From an uncultured Christensenella sp. (GTDB lineage: Bacteria; Bacillota; Clostridia; Christensenellales; CAG-917): DNA of 64,000 nt. Made by a program: the position numbers and the translations under genes. Where the stretch lies: the NCBI GenBank assembly GCA_910584155.1, contig CAJTYG010000006.1, positions 1 to 64,000 of the forward strand, in the 5' to 3' direction. Of this stretch, positions 16,875 through 25,703 are shown one piece after another; positions within the stretch are counted from its first letter, which is position 1; the number at the start of each line of letters is the position of its first letter. Under the pieces are notes generated by a model. The model ran no database searches. It saw only the letters and a program-made list of their open reading frames with translations, and was not told the origin of the DNA.

Positions 16875-19800
16875 CGCCGTCCTCCGTATCTTGCTCGGCA
16901 AGCATTCTGAGCTGCTCACGTGTGATATTGACAATCATACGTTTTTTGCCGCTTCCGTCGTCGCTCATGAAGCCCATTTCCTGCATTTGGTCGTGTATCT
17001 TTGCCGCCTTTGGATATCCAAAGCCAAGCTTTCGCTGCATATATGAAATGGACAGCGGCGAGTTATTGTCCTCTCTAAGCTCTATGCCGAGCTCGAGCGC
17101 ACGCAAAAGGTCTTGCGAAATGCCGCCCTTATCTCTGTTTTTTGATTTTTCTTCCTTCTCGTCGTCATCGGGCTCTTCATCCTTAAAGATAGCGTCCTTG
17201 ACGTTTTCGTCAAAGTAGCTGTCGTTGTGCTCTTTGATATACTCAACGACACGGTGCACCTCTTCGTTGGATATGAATGCGCCCTGCATACGCTCGGGCA
17301 GCGACGAGCCGGGTGTGAGATACATAAGGTCGCCAAAGCCGAGCAGCTTTTCTGCGCCTACAGTGTCGATGACTGTGCGGCTGTCGTAGTTTGAAGTGAC
17401 CTTAAACGCAATACGGCTGGGCAGATTGTTTTTGATAGTGCCACTGATGACGTCCGTCGACGGACGCTGTGTGGCAAGCACGATATGGATACCCGTTGCA
17501 CGTGCAAGACGTGCGATACGGTTTACGCTGTCCTCAACAGCCTTTTTACCGGTTGACATAAGGTCGGCAAACTCATCGACGATGATGATGATACGTGTCA
17601 TCTTTTCAAAGCCGTGTTTGGATACGTCCGCATTGTAGCTTTCGATATCCCTGTAGCCCACTTCCGCAAAATATTTCATACGGCGCTCCATCTCCTGTAT
17701 GGACCAGTTGAGCGCACGGATAGCCTTGTCCGTATCGCAGATGATTTCGTCCATAAGCAAATGCGGGATACCTGCATACATTGTCATTTCGACTCGCTTT
17801 GGGTCTACAAGTATGAGCCTTACATCGTCGGGCGAAGCCTTATACAGCAGGCTGACTATGAGCGAGTTTATACAGCAGCTCTTGCCTGCGCCCGTTGCGC
17901 CCGCAATGAGCACGTGCGGCAGCTTTCTTACCTGCGCAACACGGCTTGCGCCGTACAGGTTTTTGCCGACCGCAAACGAAGCGGGGTCCTTTTCCCTGTT
18001 AAACTCGGGCGACTCTATTATCTCGCTCAGCGTGACGATACGTCTTATCTTATTCGGCACCTCGACGCCGACTGCGTCCTCGCCAGGGATAGGCGCAATT
18101 ATACGCACGCTGTCAACCTCCATCTTCATTGCGATGTCGCTTTCATATCCGCAAATTGAGCTGACCGTCTTGCCTCTTGGCATTTCCACCTTCAGCTTAT
18201 AAAGCGTAAAGGTTGGACCGACCTTGATTTCTTTGACCTCACATTTTATGTTGAATAAGCCGAGAGTTTTGATGAGACGGTCCTTTTTGAACTCGTAATC
18301 CTCGTTTTGATCCTCCTCGGGCTTAGGCGGATCGAGCAGGCTCACGGGAGGCGCAGCATACGGACGGCGTGGCGGCACGGGCTTTTCCTCGATATGCTCC
18401 ATACTGACCTGCACGACCTTTTTTGAGGGCTGTTTTCTGACCTGTCCCTCGTCGATAACACCTCTGTTCTGCGATGATTTGACCTTTTCTTCACGCATAG
18501 CCTGAGCCTCAAACGGTCCCATAGAAGGCGTTTCCTTGATAGCCTGCTTTATGTTTTGTATGCGTGACTGCATTTCCGCACTTTCCTTTTCCTTTGCGGA
18601 CTGCTTTGCTATATCCGTCGTGGCTTGAATTTCGCCTCTCGACATAGGCGCACCCGTCACCTGCTGCTTTATCGGCAGAGGCTCGCTGGGCACGTCGCCG
18701 CCCTGCGTCGGGTTTGTATCGACATATGCGGGACGCTCAAGCGTAGGCTTTGACATCTCGTATCCGCCCTTTGCAGGCGCAGGCTTTTCCGTCTCGCCGT
18801 TTACCGCCGTACCCGAAAATGCGTGCGGTACAGTGCCCTCTTTTATGGACGTGTAGCCGGAATGTTCCACATCGGCTATAGTCTTAGGCTGATTTGGACG
18901 CACAGTTTCCGTGCTTTGAGCGGCTACAACGGGCACGCTTTGCACGGGCGCCGCCTGTATCGGCTGCACGGGCGTCTGAGCAGCGGTATCCTGCACTGCG
19001 CCTTGCGCAGGCTTGACGGTGACGATAGGACTTATTTTAATTTCGGGCTTTTCATAGACGGTTTCGGTGATATAGTCCGGTTCCGCAGCGGAAGCCGAGG
19101 CACGGTTGATCGCTCCGAGCATACCCGTATTTACGGCGCTTTCCGCCTTTCTGATAGTAGAATTTATAGCGTCCGCACTGTCTGGACGTCTTATCACCCG
19201 TGTAGGCTCTACGACCTCTTTTTTGACGGGCTCGCTATTTTCATCGCCGTATTCCGACTGAATGGGATTCTGCGCAAACGTGCGCTCTCTGTCGGCAATA
19301 AGCTCATAAAAATCAAGTCTTTGACCTGTCTTTGGCGGCTGCACGCTCTCAACGGGAACAATGGGCGGCTGAGTATTATCCTCGCCCGCACGGTGACGGC
19401 GGATGAAGTCTTCACGCATAGCCTCGGTCGTAGCGTCCGCCCCGAATCTTGCCCTTGCCTCGCCTCTGCGCACTGCGTCGTATGACGGAGAGACGTTTGT
19501 AAGCGCACCTCTCGGATTGTTTACGGTCTCGTAGCGTGACATCACCTCTGCGCTCGGCTCGTCGCCAAACAGAATATCTCTTGCAAGACCACGTGAAGAA
19601 TATGCGTCCGCATTTGCTCTTTTTGCGCCGTTTTGAACGGGAGGCGCAAGCACCTCGTCCTCATAGCCGCCGTTTTGGTTGGGATAAAGAGGATTGAACG
19701 ACTGTATGGGCGCATAACCCTCAGCGCCCTTTGCACGTCTGAAGCCTTTTCTTTGCGGCATGGGATCGCCTGCGACGTCCACGACGTAAAGCGAGCCCTC

Positions 19801-20466
19801 GCCTTGAGTATCGAGCTGTGAAAAGTCCGTGATGACGGGTGCGTCCGCAGCCGTGATACGGTGAGTTTCACGTGCCTTTGCCCTTTCCGACGAACGTTCA
19901 CGCAAGGAACGGTCATTGTTTTTTGCACGTCTTTGCTTTTCAGGCGCAGCGGAATAAGTCACGTTGCGGCGAATTGACGGGAATATCGCAAAAAACGCCA
20001 GCACGATGAACGCCGCACACGCAACTATGAGTGCGCCGACGCTTGTGATGACCTTCATCAGCGGGAACGCCGTAAGACCGTACAGCATTCCGCCCGCCGT
20101 ATTCGTATTGTAGTAGCACGCAAGCAGATAACTGCCGTAATTTGCTCCGATTATCACCGAGCTCGAGGTGTAGATTTGCAAGGCATAAATGCCGAGCACC
20201 AATAAGCCCACGTAAAACGCCGCCCTTGACAAACGCATTCTCACTCTTATGCCAAAGGTAAGCGCAACGCCGAGTATGACACCCGCCACAGAATATCCGT
20301 AGACCGCCAGCCCGAAAAAGCCGACTAAAAAACCGCTTACCGCCCTCCCTACGCCGCCGAAAGCGCCGACTGCGCACAAAAAGCAGAACAGCGAAAGCAC
20401 GGTCAGGACGACGCCTGCCGCAATTCTACTGCCTGTATGTGCTCTTGCCTGTCGAGTATTAGCCAA
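16867..20466 (-). CDS. ftsK: DNA translocase FtsK/SpoIIIE
   Basis: A membrane-anchored dsDNA pump for chromosome segregation at division and sporulation septa. Four or so N-terminal membrane helices (residues ~15-170), a very long low-complexity Pro/Gln/Ala linker (~180-740), then the motor: Walker A GATGAGKS near residue 855, Walker B IIIIVDEFADLM, and ATQRPSTDVISG. The C-terminal gamma domain (LSISYMQRKLGFGYPKAAK) follows. 1199 residues against ~790 for B. subtilis SpoIIIE; the excess is linker. The start is TTG with GGAAGG six nucleotides upstream. Confidence 0.95.
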   Translation of the reverse strand: MANTRQARAHTGSRIAAGVVLTVLSLFCFLCAVGAFGGVGRAVSGFLVGFFGLAVYGYSVAGVILGVALTFGIRVRMRLSRAAFYVGLLVLGIYALQIYTSSSVIIGANYGSYLLACYYNTNTAGGMLYGLTAFPLMKVITSVGALIVACAAFIVLAFFAIFPSIRRNVTYSAAPEKQRRAKNNDRSLRERSSERAKARETHRITAADAPVITDFSQLDTQGEGSLYVVDVAGDPMPQRKGFRRAKGAEGYAPIQSFNPLYPNQNGGYEDEVLAPPVQNGAKRANADAYSSRGLARDILFGDEPSAEVMSRYETVNNPRGALTNVSPSYDAVRRGEARARFGADATTEAMREDFIRRHRAGEDNTQPPIVPVESVQPPKTGQRLDFYELIADRERTFAQNPIQSEYGDENSEPVKKEVVEPTRVIRRPDSADAINSTIRKAESAVNTGMLGAINRASASAAEPDYITETVYEKPEIKISPIVTVKPAQGAVQDTAAQTPVQPIQAAPVQSVPVVAAQSTETVRPNQPKTIADVEHSGYTSIKEGTVPHAFSGTAVNGETEKPAPAKGGYEMSKPTLERPAYVDTNPTQGGDVPSEPLPIKQQVTGAPMSRGEIQATTDIAKQSAKEKESAEMQSRIQNIKQAIKETPSMGPFEAQAMREEKVKSSQNRGVIDEGQVRKQPSKKVVQVSMEHIEEKPVPPRRPYAAPPVSLLDPPKPEEDQNEDYEFKKDRLIKTLGLFNIKCEVKEIKVGPTFTLYKLKVEMPRGKTVSSICGYESDIAMKMEVDSVRIIAPIPGEDAVGVEVPNKIRRIVTLSEIIESPEFNREKDPASFAVGKNLYGASRVAQVRKLPHVLIAGATGAGKSCCINSLIVSLLYKASPDDVRLILVDPKRVEMTMYAGIPHLLMDEIICDTDKAIRALNWSIQEMERRMKYFAEVGYRDIESYNADVSKHGFEKMTRIIIIVDEFADLMSTGKKAVEDSVNRIARLARATGIHIVLATQRPSTDVISGTIKNNLPSRIAFKVTSNYDSRTVIDTVGAEKLLGFGDLMYLTPGSSLPERMQGAFISNEEVHRVVEYIKEHNDSYFDENVKDAIFKDEEPDDDEKEEKSKNRDKGGISQDLLRALELGIELREDNNSPLSISYMQRKLGFGYPKAAKIHDQMQEMGFMSDDGSGKKRMIVNITREQLRMLAEQDTEDGDD

Positions 20467-20506
20467 AATTTACCTTCCGTGTATTTATATTTTTATAGTA
20501 TCAGAA

Positions 20507-20535
20507 ATTATAACATACTTACAGTTATATTTCAA
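20507..20535 (-). promoter_or_regulatory. Predicted sigma-A promoter of the ftsK-rimO-pgsA-cinA operon
   Basis: Minus strand: TTGAAA (20535-20530), 17-nt spacer, TATAAT (20512-20507), about 40 nt before the TTG start of ftsK. Confidence 0.7.
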
Positions 20536-20592
20536 GTATAATATACCTAAATTGCCGCTAATTTAAAACCGCTTTTAAAATATCATAAAAAA

Positions 20593-20622
20593 CTGCGCCG
20601 CCCGCAAAAGCGAGCGCCGCAG
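20593..20622 (-). terminator. Rho-independent terminator after the M16 peptidase
   Basis: Minus strand: a very GC-rich hairpin beginning CTGCG and ending GCGCAG with a TTTT loop, followed by TTTTTTATG, 20 bp after the stop codon. Confidence 0.88.
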
Positions 20623-20641
20623 CAATAACAATATGCGTGAC

Positions 20642-21904
20642 TTACGCCTTTAAAACCTTTAGCACGTCTATGTCCGTCGAGGGGGATACGAGGCTTGCGC
20701 AAGCCTTGTCGATGTCGAAGATGTATCTTGCCGCATTCAAAACATCGTCCTTACTCGTGCCGTCGATTGCAGAAATGCGTGCGTCAAAATCATAAAGCTC
20801 GCCCGTCTGAATGGCAAACGTACCGAAGGTACGCATCATAGCCGAAGTGCTTTCCTGCCCCAACACAAGCGACGTTTTGAGTTGCTGCTTGCCCTTTTCA
20901 AGCTCCGCATCGGTAACGCCGTCGCTGACGAGCAGGTCGATTTCCTGCCTTATCGCCCTCACCGCCTTTTGTACGCTGTCGGTATTTGTCGAGGTATATA
21001 TCACATAAGCCCCGTTGTTTTCGTATGTGGACGGATATCCGACTATGGTATAGCACAGTCCAAGCTTTTCACGCACGCTTTGGAAAAGCCGTGAGGACAT
21101 TTCCATGCTGAATATCACGCTCATAAGCTGCACTGCAACGGAGCGCTCGTCGTTGAAGGCGTATGCAGGGAAAGCAAGCGCAATGTGCGCCTGTTCTATC
21201 TGCTTTTTCTTTTTTGTGAACGAGCTGTGATTTTGAGCGGTGGCAAGCGGCGAATGAGCGCACTTTTTCACCTTGCCGAATTTATCCTCAAAGTGTCGTT
21301 TTACAAGTTCTATCGCACTCTTTTCGGAAATATTGCCCGCAATGGACACCACCGTATTGGACGGCGTATAGTGTTTTTTATGATAGTCCTTTAAGGTGTC
21401 CGACGTCATTGAAGCAAGCGTTTTTTTGCTGCCGAGAATGGGTTTTTCAAGCGGATTGTCTTTAAAAAATGCCGTGAGCAATCTTTCCATACAAACGTCG
21501 TCGGGAGTATCCTCGCTTTCGTTGATTTCCTCTATGACGACACGTCTTTCACGCTCGAGTTCGGCTTCGTCAAAGGATGGGTTAAAATAAATATCGCTCA
21601 AAACGTCGGCGCATTTTTCTACGTTTGTATCAATGGATACAGTATAAAAACAAGTATAGCTCTTTGACGTAAACGCATTTATCTGCGCTCCTATGCTGTC
21701 TATTTCGTTGACGATATCAAAGCTGCTGCGGTTTTTGGTGCCTTTAAAGACCATATGCTCAATAAAATGCGAGATGCCTGCTATCTCGGGCGTTTCCTTG
21801 ACAACGCCCGCCCCCACAAATACACCGAGCGCAACCGAGCGCACGGCGGTGTTCCGCACCAAAACGAGTTTCAATCCACTTTCAAATTCAATTAGTTTTT
21901 GCAT
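20642..21904 (-). CDS. M16 family zinc peptidase (MlpA/YmxG-like)
   Basis: A mitochondrial-processing-peptidase-like protein of 420 residues. The inverted zinc motif HFIEH lies at residues 46-50, with the third ligand region RRVVIEEINESED about 75 residues later; the C-terminal half is the second, non-catalytic M16 domain. I chose the ATG at 21904 because MQKLIEFESGLKLVLV matches the family N-terminus; upstream methionines add non-homologous residues. No ribosome binding site is present: a -10 (TACAAT) ends 6 nt before the ATG. Synteny rpsO-pnp-ylxY-M16 is as in Bacillus. Confidence 0.9.
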   Translation of the reverse strand: MQKLIEFESGLKLVLVRNTAVRSVALGVFVGAGVVKETPEIAGISHFIEHMVFKGTKNRSSFDIVNEIDSIGAQINAFTSKSYTCFYTVSIDTNVEKCADVLSDIYFNPSFDEAELERERRVVIEEINESEDTPDDVCMERLLTAFFKDNPLEKPILGSKKTLASMTSDTLKDYHKKHYTPSNTVVSIAGNISEKSAIELVKRHFEDKFGKVKKCAHSPLATAQNHSSFTKKKKQIEQAHIALAFPAYAFNDERSVAVQLMSVIFSMEMSSRLFQSVREKLGLCYTIVGYPSTYENNGAYVIYTSTNTDSVQKAVRAIRQEIDLLVSDGVTDAELEKGKQQLKTSLVLGQESTSAMMRTFGTFAIQTGELYDFDARISAIDGTSKDDVLNAARYIFDIDKACASLVSPSTDIDVLKVLKA

Positions 21905-21910
21905 AGTATT

Positions 21911-21939
21911 ATTGTAACACATAGTTTGCGGTCTGCAAA
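21911..21939 (-). promoter_or_regulatory. Predicted sigma-A promoter of the M16 peptidase, leaderless geometry
   Basis: Minus strand: TTTGCA (21939-21934), 17 nt, TACAAT (21916-21911), 6 nt, ATG. It overlaps the divergent sigma-E-like promoter at 21918-21947. Confidence 0.5.
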
Positions 21940-21947
21940 CATATTTT
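21918..21947 (+). promoter_or_regulatory. Sigma-E-like promoter of the YlxY-like gene, leaderless geometry
   Basis: CACATAGT (21918-21925), 14 nt, CATATTTT (21940-21947), 5 nt, ATG at 21953; the same spacing as at spoIIIAA and the TIGR04086 gene. A perfect inverted repeat GTTTGC-N5-GCAAAC (21924-21940) lies inside the spacer, between the two divergent genes. Confidence 0.5.
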
Positions 21948-21952
21948 GTAAT

Positions 21953-22672
21953 ATGAAAGAAAGACATTTCCGTTCAATTTGGGCAAATTTTGTCATAGTG
22001 GTGACACTGATAACCACATTCGGCATTGCGGTTGCGGTCACGTTCCCTACAAACGTACAGGCGCAGACGGTAAACAACGCCATTTATGAGGGCGACAAGG
22101 ACGGCAAAAGCATTGCGCTGATGTTCAACGTATATGAAAATGCGCCTAACGTGGAAAAAATCGCACAGATACTTGACAGCTACGGCTTTAAGGCGACGTT
22201 TTTTGTAGGCGGCAGTTGGGTTGCAAAAAAAGCAAATACCCTGCTGAAAATTGCGTCAAGCGGCTTTGAGATAGGCAATCACGGATACCTGCATAGGGAT
22301 CACGCAAAGCTTACGCTTGCCCAAAACACAGAGGAAATCGTGCTTACCGAAAGGCTTGTCGACAGCATTTTGGACACCCTGCCCGACTACAAAAACTGCA
22401 AGCTGTTCGCACCGCCGAGCGGCAGCATAGGCAACGTGATGTTTGAAGCCTGCAAGCAGCTCGACTACAAGGTGATAATGTGGACAAGGGATACCATAGA
22501 TTGGCGTGACCACGACGCAGAGGTGATATACGAGCGTGCGATAAAGGACGTCAAAGCAGGCGATCTGATACTTATGCACCCCACCGACTGCACCGTAGAA
22601 GCCCTGCCGAGAGTGCTTGAATATATCAAATCAAAAGATTTGTCTGTGGATATAGTGAGCAATGTAATATGA
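21953..22672 (+). CDS. Polysaccharide deacetylase-fold protein, YlxY-like
   Basis: A 239-residue NodB-fold protein with a signal-anchor helix (about residues 11-30). The zinc histidines of motif 2 are kept (IGNHGYLHRDH, His110 and His114), but the catalytic aspartates of motif 1 (usually TFDDGP) are replaced by MFNVYE at 57-62, as in YlxY-type proteins, and motif 3 reads APPSGS. It may therefore not be a classical deacetylase. The ATG at 21953 gives the signal peptide; there is no ribosome binding site. Placed between pnp and the M16 gene as in Bacillus but in the opposite direction. Confidence 0.85.
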   Translation: MKERHFRSIWANFVIVVTLITTFGIAVAVTFPTNVQAQTVNNAIYEGDKDGKSIALMFNVYENAPNVEKIAQILDSYGFKATFFVGGSWVAKKANTLLKIASSGFEIGNHGYLHRDHAKLTLAQNTEEIVLTERLVDSILDTLPDYKNCKLFAPPSGSIGNVMFEACKQLDYKVIMWTRDTIDWRDHDAEVIYERAIKDVKAGDLILMHPTDCTVEALPRVLEYIKSKDLSVDIVSNVI

Positions 22673-22684
22673 TAGCCAATGCGG

Positions 22685-22713
22685 TTTGCCTCTCGAAATT
22701 ATCGAGAGGCAAA
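22685..22713 (+). terminator. Terminator after the YlxY-like gene
   Basis: TTTGCCTCTCGA pairs perfectly with TCGAGAGGCAAA, 5-nt loop, followed by TTTTC. Confidence 0.8.
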
Positions 22714-22750
22714 TTTTCATTAGATATAGTATTTTTTTAATAATACAAAT

Positions 22751-22942
22751 TTAAGATAAAGTTGACATAGCTTTTACTGTAATAATAAAAGTTTGTCCGT
22801 TTGACATACTATATACGATTTGATTGTTTTTATATTTCAAATCACCTACAAAGCAATCTCTTAACATCGAAGCTAATTCTATTGTTAATTGATTTTCGCT
22901 GATTTCTTCATTTTTTGCTACTGTTTGTTTTGTTTCGTTCAT
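22751..22942 (-). CDS. Small hypothetical protein
   Basis: 63 residues, soluble, with an acidic N-terminus (MNETKQTVAKNEEISENQL) and a compact C-terminal part ending FIITVKAMSTLS. No family recognised. It is a credible gene: GGAGGA seven nucleotides before the ATG, its own promoter, and it is divergent from a helix-turn-helix regulator with shared operator-like repeats. It may be the regulator's target. Confidence 0.7.
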   Translation of the reverse strand: MNETKQTVAKNEEISENQLTIELASMLRDCFVGDLKYKNNQIVYSMSNGQTFIITVKAMSTLS

Positions 22943-22993
22943 TGATAATTCCTCCGATAATTTACATAGTCAGCTGCAACTTACTTTACTTAT

Positions 22994-23022
22994 ATTATAA
23001 TGTCCCATTTTCATAATTACAA
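22994..23022 (-). promoter_or_regulatory. Predicted sigma-A promoter of the small hypothetical gene
   Basis: Minus strand: TTGTAA (23022-23017), 17 nt, TATAAT (22999-22994). One operator-like repeat (23000-23008) lies in the spacer. Confidence 0.6.
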
Positions 23023-23047
23023 GCATTTACTTGCGCATATGGGACAT
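23000..23047. promoter_or_regulatory. Inverted repeat ATGTCCCAT...ATGGGACAT between divergent genes
   Basis: Two perfect 9-bp arms at 23000-23008 and 23039-23047, 39 bp centre to centre, one in the promoter spacer of the small gene and one before the regulator. A TGTCGAA (Spo0A-box consensus) lies at 23054-23060. By inference these are operators of the regulator at 23083. Confidence 0.55.
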
Positions 23048-23082
23048 AATCGTTGTCGAAAAAACACTTTTTTAGGGGAATT

Positions 23083-23514
23083 ATGTCTTATTTTTCAAAT
23101 GCGTTAAAAGAATTGTTAGATGAAAGCAAAATGGACTTTAAAACTCTCGCAACAGAGGTCGGTATAAGCGCAAGCCGTATCACTGATTATATGCGAAACG
23201 ATAAACTTCCGAATATGGAAAATTTAATAAAAATAGCCGACTATTTCAACTGCTCTACAGATTTTCTTTTAGGCAGAGAGTATGCAAGCACTGATAAAAC
23301 ATTTTGCACACCGCCGCCGTTTTCACAAAGGCTACAGTATCTTAGGAAGCTTAAACAATATAAACATATAGATATTTACGGCAAAGGCGGCATAACCAAA
23401 AGCAGATATTTTGATTGGCTAAACGGAAGCCGTCAACCGTCTGTCGATAATTTGCTTCAGCTTGCCAATATTTTCGATTGTTCCGTAGACTTTCTGATAG
23501 GCAGAGAAAAGTAA
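23083..23514 (+). CDS. Transcriptional regulator with two XRE-type helix-turn-helix domains
   Basis: 143 residues containing two copies of the Cro/C1-type motif: residues ~8-62 (FKTLATEVGISASRITDYMRNDKLPNMENLIKIADYF then CSTDFLLGRE) and ~85-141 (GGITKSRYFDWLNGSRQPSVDNLLQLANIF then CSVDFLIGRE). No sensor or peptidase domain. I chose the ATG at 23083 (GGGG upstream) over a TTG ten codons earlier. Divergent from a small gene with symmetric operator-like repeats between, which suggests autoregulation. Confidence 0.85.
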   Translation: MSYFSNALKELLDESKMDFKTLATEVGISASRITDYMRNDKLPNMENLIKIADYFNCSTDFLLGREYASTDKTFCTPPPFSQRLQYLRKLKQYKHIDIYGKGGITKSRYFDWLNGSRQPSVDNLLQLANIFDCSVDFLIGREK

Positions 23515-23541
23515 GTTTAAAACTATATATTATTATAAAAA

Positions 23542-23575
23542 AACAACCCCTACTGCATTTGCAATAGGGGTTGTT
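23542..23575 (-). terminator. Terminator of pnp, also facing the regulator gene
   Basis: An 11-bp stem AACAACCCCTA/TAGGGGTTGTT with further inner pairing. On the minus strand it is followed by seven T, ending pnp; on the plus strand it ends the regulator gene less strongly. Confidence 0.85.
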
Positions 23576-23588
23576 ATTTAAAGTGTTA

Positions 23589-25703
23589 TTACGCTTTTCT
23601 TACAACTTCTTTAAGACGAAGGTCTACTCTGTGCTTTTCGTCGATTTTGATGACCTTGACGATGACTACATCGCCGACATTGACAACGTCCGTCACACGG
23701 TCTACACGCTCGGTGGAAAGCTTTGAAATGTGTATCATTCCGTCCTTGCCCGGTGCGAAGTTTACGCTTGCGCCAAACTGTCCCTTGTCGTTTTCCATTA
23801 TCTTTGTGACAATGCCCTCGTATACGTCGCCAATCTCAACGTCACGCACGATGTTCTCAATGATAGTGCGAGCCTTTTTGATAGCTGCGTCGTCGTTGGA
23901 TGCAATAAACACGCCACCGTCGTCGCTGAGGTCGATTTTTACGCCCGTATCCTCGATAATTTTGTTGATTGTCTTTCCGCCCTTGCCGATGATGTCGCCG
24001 AGCTTGTCGGGATCGACGTTAAACGACACAATCTTAGGCGCCCACTTGCTGAGCTCATGACGGGGCTCGGGCAAAACTGCAAGCATCTTGTCGAGTATTT
24101 CAAGTCTGCCCTTTCTTGCCTGCTCAAGCGCACGGGTGAGGATATTTTCGTCAATGCCCTTGATTTTTATATCCATTTGGATAGCCGTGATACCCTTTGT
24201 CGTGCCTGCGACCTTAAAGTCCATATCGCCGAGGAAGTCCTCAAGTCCCTGTATATCGCTGAGCACTGCGACCTTGCCGAGCTCCTCGTTTTTGATAAGT
24301 CCCATAGCGATACCTGCGACGGGCGCTTTGATGGGCACGCCTGCGTCCATAAGTGCGAGTGTGCTGCCGCAAACGGATGCCTGTGAGGTGGAGCCGTTTG
24401 AGCTCAAAATGTCGGACACTGTGCGGATAGCGTACGGGAATTCTTCCTCGCTTGGCAACACAGGCTCGAGCGCACGCTCTGCAAGTGCGCCGTGACCGAT
24501 TTCACGTCTGCCGGGGCTCTTGAGCGACTTTGCCTCGCCTGTAGAATAGCCGGGCATATTGTATTGGTGCATATATCTCTTGTAGTAATCGTCGTCAAGT
24601 CCCTCAAGTCTTTGAGCCTCGGAAATGGTGCCAAGCGTACAGGTCGTCATTGCCTGCGTCTGTCCTCTTGTAAAGATAGCGCTGCCGTGCACTCTCGGAA
24701 GCATACCGACCTCGCACCAGATAGGACGTATTTCCGTGAGGCTTCTGCCGTCGGGACGTACGCCGTTGTTCAGTATCTTTGCACGCACCTTCTCTTTCTT
24801 GAGATAGTAAAGGCTGTCAAGGATAAATTTGACCTTTTTGGGCACGTCGTTAAACTGATCAGCAAAGTGTGCGAGCACGTCCTCGTTGAGGGCGTCCTCT
24901 CTCTGCTCTCTCTCGTATCTGTCAAACGCCTCGAGCACGAAGTCCATCTTTTCGTTTGCATAAGCACGCACTGCTGCGTCGATATCCTCGGGAACGTGCT
25001 CGAGCTCTATATCAAGCTTCTGCTTGCCGACCTCGGCCTGTATGCCCTCGATAAACTCGACAATCTTTTTGATTTCCTCGTGACCGAACATGATTGCGCC
25101 AAGCATTTCCTGCTCGGAAATCTCGTTCGCACCCGCTTCGACCATCATTATTGCGTCCTTTGTGCCGCTGAGGTTTAACGTAAGCCTTGTCTTTGCACGC
25201 TGCTCCGCATCGGGGTTGATGACATACTCGCCGTCGACTAAGCCCACTACGACCGAACCCGTAGGACCTGCCCACGGAATGTCCGATATGCTGAGCGCAA
25301 CCGATGAGCCTATCATTCCAAAAACTTCGGGCGGAATGTTTGTATCCACCGACAGCACCGTTGCAATGACCGTCACGTCATTGTATATTCCCTTTGGGAA
25401 CAAGGGGCGGATAGGACGGTCGATAAGGCGTGAGGTAAGGATTGCTTTATCGCTCGCTCTGCCCTCTCTCTTCTTAAAGCCTCCGGGGATCTTGCCTATT
25501 GCGTACATTTTTTCCTCATAGTCTACGCTGAGAGGGAAAAAGTCCATTCCGTCACGGGGTTGCTTTGACATCGTAGCGTTGACCATAACTACGGTATCGC
25601 CGCAGCGCACTATGCACGAGCCGTTTGCCTGACCGCAATATGCGCCTGTTTCAACAACAAGCTCTCTGCCGCCGATAGTTGTCTTAAAAACTTTTCTTTC
25701 CAT
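23589..25703 (-). CDS. pnp: Polyribonucleotide nucleotidyltransferase (PNPase)
   Basis: A phosphorolytic 3'-5' exoribonuclease of the degradosome. Two RNase PH domains (about residues 5-220 and 310-540) joined by a helical domain, then KH (IIGKGGKTINKIIEDTGVKIDL) and S1 (GDVYEGIVTKIMEN). 704 residues, normal length. AGGAGA precedes the ATG. A ~330-nt structured leader separates it from the rpsO terminator, consistent with the leader-based control known for pnp elsewhere. Confidence 0.97.
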   Translation of the reverse strand: MERKVFKTTIGGRELVVETGAYCGQANGSCIVRCGDTVVMVNATMSKQPRDGMDFFPLSVDYEEKMYAIGKIPGGFKKREGRASDKAILTSRLIDRPIRPLFPKGIYNDVTVIATVLSVDTNIPPEVFGMIGSSVALSISDIPWAGPTGSVVVGLVDGEYVINPDAEQRAKTRLTLNLSGTKDAIMMVEAGANEISEQEMLGAIMFGHEEIKKIVEFIEGIQAEVGKQKLDIELEHVPEDIDAAVRAYANEKMDFVLEAFDRYEREQREDALNEDVLAHFADQFNDVPKKVKFILDSLYYLKKEKVRAKILNNGVRPDGRSLTEIRPIWCEVGMLPRVHGSAIFTRGQTQAMTTCTLGTISEAQRLEGLDDDYYKRYMHQYNMPGYSTGEAKSLKSPGRREIGHGALAERALEPVLPSEEEFPYAIRTVSDILSSNGSTSQASVCGSTLALMDAGVPIKAPVAGIAMGLIKNEELGKVAVLSDIQGLEDFLGDMDFKVAGTTKGITAIQMDIKIKGIDENILTRALEQARKGRLEILDKMLAVLPEPRHELSKWAPKIVSFNVDPDKLGDIIGKGGKTINKIIEDTGVKIDLSDDGGVFIASNDDAAIKKARTIIENIVRDVEIGDVYEGIVTKIMENDKGQFGASVNFAPGKDGMIHISKLSTERVDRVTDVVNVGDVVIVKVIKIDEKHRVDLRLKEVVRKA

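Noticed and set aside
20821..20833. GTACCGAAGGTAC as another recA-type operator
   Set aside because: Inside the M16 peptidase coding region and with shorter spacing.
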